Assembly: GCA_002423305.1 (NCBI GenBank)
Contig: DIVI01000217.1
Coordinates: 1-8,728 of the forward strand
DNA length: 8,728 nt
Direction: 5' to 3'
DNA from: Methylococcus sp. UBA6136
GTDB taxonomy: Bacteria > Pseudomonadota > Gammaproteobacteria > Methylococcales > Methylococcaceae
Positions 5,930-8,728 of the stretch are shown piece after piece (positions within the stretch are counted from its first letter, which is position 1; every line of letters starts with the position of its first letter). Below the pieces are notes generated by a model. It had not been told where the DNA came from. It searched no databases and worked only from the letters and a program-made list of their open reading frames with translations. Position numbers and translations under genes: made by a program.

Positions 5930-7321
5930 ATGAAAAAATGTATTTCGACTTTTATTTTCGCCGCCCTTTGTCTGGGTTACGCGAACCTGGTCAACGCTGA
6001 CCCCGCCACTCCGATCCCCGACAAGGGTGATGTCGCCTGGATGATTGTGGCTACCCTTTTAGTTACCTTGATGGTCATTCCTGGGCTGGCGCTCTTTTAT
6101 GGCGGCATGGTGCGCACCAAGAACATGCTGTCCGTCCTCATGCAGGTCTTCGTGATCTTCTCTCTGATGGGGGTTTTGTGGGCCGTCTATGGCTACAGCA
6201 TCGCCTTCACCGAGGGCAATGCCTTCTTTGGTGGCTTGGATAAAGCCTTTCTCATGGGGGTGACTCCGGAATCCATGGCGGCTACCTTCAGCAAGGGCGT
6301 GGTCATTCCTGAATACGTCTATGTCGCCTTCCAGTTGACCTTCGCCGGCCTGACGCCCGCATTGATCGTGGGTGCCTTTGCCGAACGCGTGAAGTTTTCT
6401 GCCGTGCTGCTGTTCACGGTGATCTGGTTCACCTTCGCTTACCTGCCGATGGCGCACATGGTCTGGTACTGGGCGGGTCCGGATGCCTATACCAGTCCTG
6501 AAGCGGCTGAAGCGGCCGGCGCCACGGCTGGGTTCCTTTTCCAGAAAGGGGCTCTCGACTTCGCCGGCGGCACCGTGGTGCATATCAACGCCGGTATCGC
6601 CGGTCTGATCGGCTGCATCATGGTCGGTAAACGAATCGGCTTCGGCAAGGAATCGATGGCTCCGCACAGCGTAGTGATGACCATGATTGGAGCGTCCCTG
6701 CTTTGGGTTGGTTGGTTCGGTTTCAATGCGGGTTCCAATCTGGAAGCCAACGGCACGACCGCTCTGGTCTTCCTGAACACGATGGTGGCCACTGGTGCGG
6801 CCACCTTGGCCTGGGTCGGTGCCGAATGGCTGATGCGCGGTAAGCCCAGCATGCTGGGTGCGGCATCCGGTGCGATCGCCGGGTTGGTGGCCATTACACC
6901 GGCTTGCGGCTGGGCTGGCCCGATGGGGTCGATTGCACTGGGTTTGGTCGCCGGTGCCGTGTGTTTCTGGTCGGTCACCACCATGAAGCGTTCACTGGGC
7001 TATGACGACTCGCTCGATGTGTTTGGTGTGCACGGGGTCGGCGGCATTATCGGCGCACTGGGTACCGCGATCGTGGCGTCGCCGGCGCTGGGCGGTGCCG
7101 GGGTCTATGACTACGTAACCAATGCGGTTGGCGACTATGACATGAAGGCCCAGTTCATCAGTCAGGCATGGGGCGTCGGCGTGTCGCTGGTCTGGTCTGG
7201 GCTGGTGTCCTGGCTGGGCTACAAGGTTGTCGACCTGCTGATCGGATTGCGTGTCAGCGAGGAAGTGGAACGTCAGGGGCTCGATATCACCGAGCACGGC
7301 GAAACCGCCTATCACCTGTAA
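5930..7321 (+). CDS. amtB: Ammonium transporter AmtB
   Basis: This inner membrane trimeric channel conducts ammonium/ammonia. The ATG at 5930 gives 463 residues with a cleavable signal peptide (MKKCISTFIFAALCLGYANLVNA, cleavage before Asp24), as in other AmtB proteins. An earlier ATG at 5861 lies within glnK and adds a polar stretch ahead of the signal, so it was rejected. The pore residues are intact. The twin histidines are His218 (GGTVVHINAG) and His368 (DVFGVHGVGG), 150 apart as in E. coli. The Phe gate is Phe138 and Phe265, and Asp210 (LDFAGG) corresponds to E. coli Asp160. The periplasmic loop around 183-205 (PDAYTSPEAAEAAGATAG) is longer than in E. coli. The C-terminal tail (GLRVSEEVERQGLDITEHGE) is the conserved segment that contacts GlnK. 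The gene is cotranscribed with glnK, 16 bp upstream, and ends at a strong terminator. Confidence 0.97.
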   Translation: MKKCISTFIFAALCLGYANLVNADPATPIPDKGDVAWMIVATLLVTLMVIPGLALFYGGMVRTKNMLSVLMQVFVIFSLMGVLWAVYGYSIAFTEGNAFFGGLDKAFLMGVTPESMAATFSKGVVIPEYVYVAFQLTFAGLTPALIVGAFAERVKFSAVLLFTVIWFTFAYLPMAHMVWYWAGPDAYTSPEAAEAAGATAGFLFQKGALDFAGGTVVHINAGIAGLIGCIMVGKRIGFGKESMAPHSVVMTMIGASLLWVGWFGFNAGSNLEANGTTALVFLNTMVATGAATLAWVGAEWLMRGKPSMLGAASGAIAGLVAITPACGWAGPMGSIALGLVAGAVCFWSVTTMKRSLGYDDSLDVFGVHGVGGIIGALGTAIVASPALGGAGVYDYVTNAVGDYDMKAQFISQAWGVGVSLVWSGLVSWLGYKVVDLLIGLRVSEEVERQGLDITEHGETAYHL

Positions 7322-7350
7322 CTGTGTTTTCTTGAGTGGCTCCCGATTCG

Positions 7351-7376
7351 GGGCGTCTTCGGACGCCCTTTTTTTT
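7351..7376 (+). terminator. Terminator of glnK-amtB
   Basis: A perfect 7-bp stem, GGGCGTC/GACGCCC, closes a stable TTCG tetraloop and is followed by eight T residues. It begins 30 bp after the amtB stop. A second perfect hairpin, TGCGCCC-GGCA-GGGCGCA (7379-7396), follows but has no T tract. Confidence 0.95.
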
Positions 7377-7578
7377 GGTGCGCCCGGCAGGGCGCAATGA
7401 ATAGTCGGTTCAAGTCATCAGTTAACCCGGCCAGACGGTAAATTGCCGGTGTCTTGTATGTGCGGAGCTGACCTGGATGCCGGGCCCGGACGGGGCTCTT
7501 GTCTGGCTCATTTAGGCAGAAGCACGGTATTCAGTGGGCAGCAATGAGCTCCTTTTTTGTCAGTTTCCGGGTGCTGTA

Positions 7579-8205
7579 TTACTGAAGGCTGAGAATCTCT
7601 GCGACCAGAGCATTGAGTTCATGTGACGCCGGCCCCTGAGGGGCCAATTCCAGAACGGACAGGCCGGATGCGGCGCTTTCGGCAAACACCACGCGTTGGG
7701 TGATCGCGGTCTGTGCGACGGTTAAGGGATAGTCGCCCAGTGCTGACGCCACATCGCGGCCCAGGGCCGTGTTCTTGATCTTGCGATTGATGACAAAAAG
7801 CCCTTTGAGGCTATCGTTGTAAATCGTTACCTCGGTGAATAACTTCACCGTTTCATCGGCGGCCCAGACATCATAGGGGGAGGGCTGCACCGGAATGACG
7901 ACCAGATTGCAAGCCATCATGGCTGAGCGGGTTACATCATTAATGCCGGGAGGCCCGTCAATCAGTATGTGGTCATAATTCCGGGCCAGATCGGGAATGT
8001 CTTTATGTAGGGTGGGTTTGGCCATTCCGACCACAGGGAACAGCGTTTCCCCCTCACGGCTGGCTTGCCAGTCGAGCGCGCTTTCCTGCGGGTCAGCATC
8101 AACCAGAAGAATGCGGCTGCCGGACAGGCAAAGCGCCGACGCCAGATTGGTGGAAAGGCTGGTTTTTCCGACCCCGCCCTTACGATTGAGGATGCCGATA
8201 ATCAT
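7579..8205 (-). CDS. ParA/ParF-like partition ATPase, solitary
   Basis: The 208-residue P-loop ATPase belongs to the short ParA group (ParF of plasmid TP228 has 206 residues), which lacks the N-terminal DNA-binding domain of P1-type ParA. It has a deviant Walker A KGGVGKT (9-15) with the signature Lys9 and Lys14, the A' motif DADPQ (36-40) followed by a Trp (W46) as in ParF, and Walker B LIDGPPG with Asp83. The stretch VVIPVQPSPYDVWAADETV matches the ParF-type segment after Walker B, and ITQRVVFAESAASGLSVLE is the typical late helix region. The ATG at 8205 has no good Shine-Dalgarno sequence, and no better start was found. No ParB/ParG-like partner follows on the minus strand: the 200 bp to amtB contain no suitable open frame. 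The cargo is therefore unknown. It could act in chromosome, plasmid-remnant or protein-cluster positioning. Confidence 0.9.
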   Translation of the reverse strand: MIIGILNRKGGVGKTSLSTNLASALCLSGSRILLVDADPQESALDWQASREGETLFPVVGMAKPTLHKDIPDLARNYDHILIDGPPGINDVTRSAMMACNLVVIPVQPSPYDVWAADETVKLFTEVTIYNDSLKGLFVINRKIKNTALGRDVASALGDYPLTVAQTAITQRVVFAESAASGLSVLELAPQGPASHELNALVAEILSLQ

Positions 8206-8560
8206 GAGTTTGTCACGCTGTTGGTAAGAAAAACCTCGCCCAAGCCTTGATGCAGATGGCCCGGGCTCGAAGGGTCAGACTGGCCATTAAATTAACACTT
8301 CAGCGCTGTCTGCACATGCATCATGTCCGATGCTGTTGTTGTCGGCCACTCTTCCCGTTATGTTGCGTCGGTTTGGCTTCAACTGCATTCAGATTCCGGT
8401 TCTGGCGAAGGCCTCATGACTATCGATCCAGCTTTCATCAAACCTTAATAAAGTTGATCGACAATGGGACGGGCCTCAGCGAAGCAGGTAATTGGTCTGC
8501 CCATTTTGCAAAACTAGACATCGCATCGCTCTGTGCGGTTGTGGCGGTTTTTTGGCTTAG

Positions 8561-8659
8561 ACTGAATCACGGCTCGGTAGCGCCTCTGGTGGCTGACCAA
8601 CCGATGTGGGCGCCGTCTTCGGTCTCGTGTGATTGAGTCGAAACTCCTCGTGATTCAGT
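8561..8659. repeat. 11-bp inverted repeat, 77-bp spacer
   Basis: ACTGAATCACG (8561-8571) is matched exactly by CGTGATTCAGT (8649-8659). An imperfect third copy (GTGATTGAGT) lies at 8629-8638. It might be a binding site or the ends of a small element; there is no coding content between the arms. Confidence 0.4.
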
Positions 8660-8703
8660 GATTTGTGTTGACCATCATTTCTTGTTGATGCTACCGTTAA
8701 AAT

Positions 8704-8728
8704 CAAGCGACAAGCGACAAGCGACAAG
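8704..8728. repeat. 7-bp tandem repeat (CAAGCGA), cut by window edge
   Basis: Three perfect CAAGCGA units (8704-8710, 8711-8717, 8718-8724) are followed by CAAG at the last four bases, so the array continues beyond the window. Its total copy number is unknown. Confidence 0.85.

Larger units (their letters stand above)
8206..8728. other. 523-bp region without a recognisable gene
   Basis: This region upstream of the parA-like gene contains no gene I can support. A plus-strand frame (8247-8636) is rich in Cys, His and Arg, with no start signal or family resemblance. A minus-strand frame open from the right edge stops near 8558 after about 55 codons and begins in the tandem repeat, so it is also doubtful. 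The visible structures are an 11-bp inverted repeat (8561-8571 / 8649-8659) and a 7-bp tandem repeat at the edge. No sigma-54 site was found, and any promoter for the parA-like gene is unclear. Confidence 0.5.

Noticed and set aside
6487..6984. Long minus-strand open frames opposite amtB (also at 6059-6667)
   Set aside because: They are antisense to an intact, highly conserved gene. They are explained by high GC content and the codon structure of amtB.
7480..7489. CCGGGCCCGG palindrome between amtB and the parA-like gene
   Set aside because: It is a short GC palindrome expected by chance in this base composition, with no T tract for a terminator.
7500..7516. Possible fourth sigma-54 site (TGGCTC..GGC)
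   Set aside because: The GG-to-GC spacing is 9, not 10, and no gene follows on that strand.
8247..8636. 129-codon plus-strand open frame
   Set aside because: It has runs of Cys, His and Arg, no Shine-Dalgarno sequence and no family resemblance, and it is head to head with the parA-like gene. It looks like chance.
8704..8728. Start of a CRISPR array
   Set aside because: The repeat unit is only 7 bp and directly tandem, with no spacers.

Overview
This window is ordinary bacterial chromosome of moderately high GC content. It most likely comes from a gammaproteobacterium or a relative such as Acidithiobacillia. The evidence is the long RecQ with an extra C-terminal helix-turn-helix, the Sec-signal AmtB paired with GlnK, the BBP2-type outer membrane porin ending in Phe, the lipoprotein with a lipobox, and classical -24/-12 (sigma-54) promoters. 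The genus cannot be fixed from the sequence. A chemolithotroph of the Halothiobacillus/Acidithiobacillus kind is only an impression.

Layout, left to right. (1) Positions 1-273 hold the 3' end of an unrecognised plus-strand gene. (2) Positions 293-435 hold a compact, non-coding palindromic element. It has 10-bp terminal inverted repeats and two inner hairpins resembling the REP-like 'TTCGACAAGCTCAG' family of proteobacterial repeats, and it lies between two convergent genes. (3) Positions 449-2596 (minus) encode RecQ helicase. (4) Positions 2733-4061 (minus) encode a BBP2-family porin with its own terminator. (5) A 582-bp divergent regulatory region carries one sigma-54 promoter pointing to the porin and another pointing to (6) a 132-aa lipoprotein of unknown function (4644-5042). 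(7) A hairpin-rich 3' region with a bidirectional terminator and a regulatory region with a near-perfect NtrC site and a third sigma-54 promoter follow. (8) glnK-amtB (5575-7321) is an operon with a strong terminator. (9) Positions 7579-8205 (minus) encode a solitary ParF/ParA-like ATPase. (10) The last ~520 bp lack a recognisable gene. They contain an 11-bp inverted repeat and a 7-bp tandem repeat that runs off the right edge.

The unifying theme of the central 3.2 kb is nitrogen limitation. Three separate transcription units (porin, lipoprotein, glnK-amtB) each have a sigma-54 promoter with exact GG-N10-GC spacing, and glnK has an NtrC-type enhancer about 143 bp upstream of its predicted start site. 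The simplest reading is an envelope module for scavenging nitrogen: an outer membrane pore, a lipoprotein, an inner membrane ammonium channel and its PII regulator. The porin and lipoprotein parts of that module are inference from promoters and position. No CRISPR array, rRNA, tRNA, prophage or intact insertion sequence was seen.
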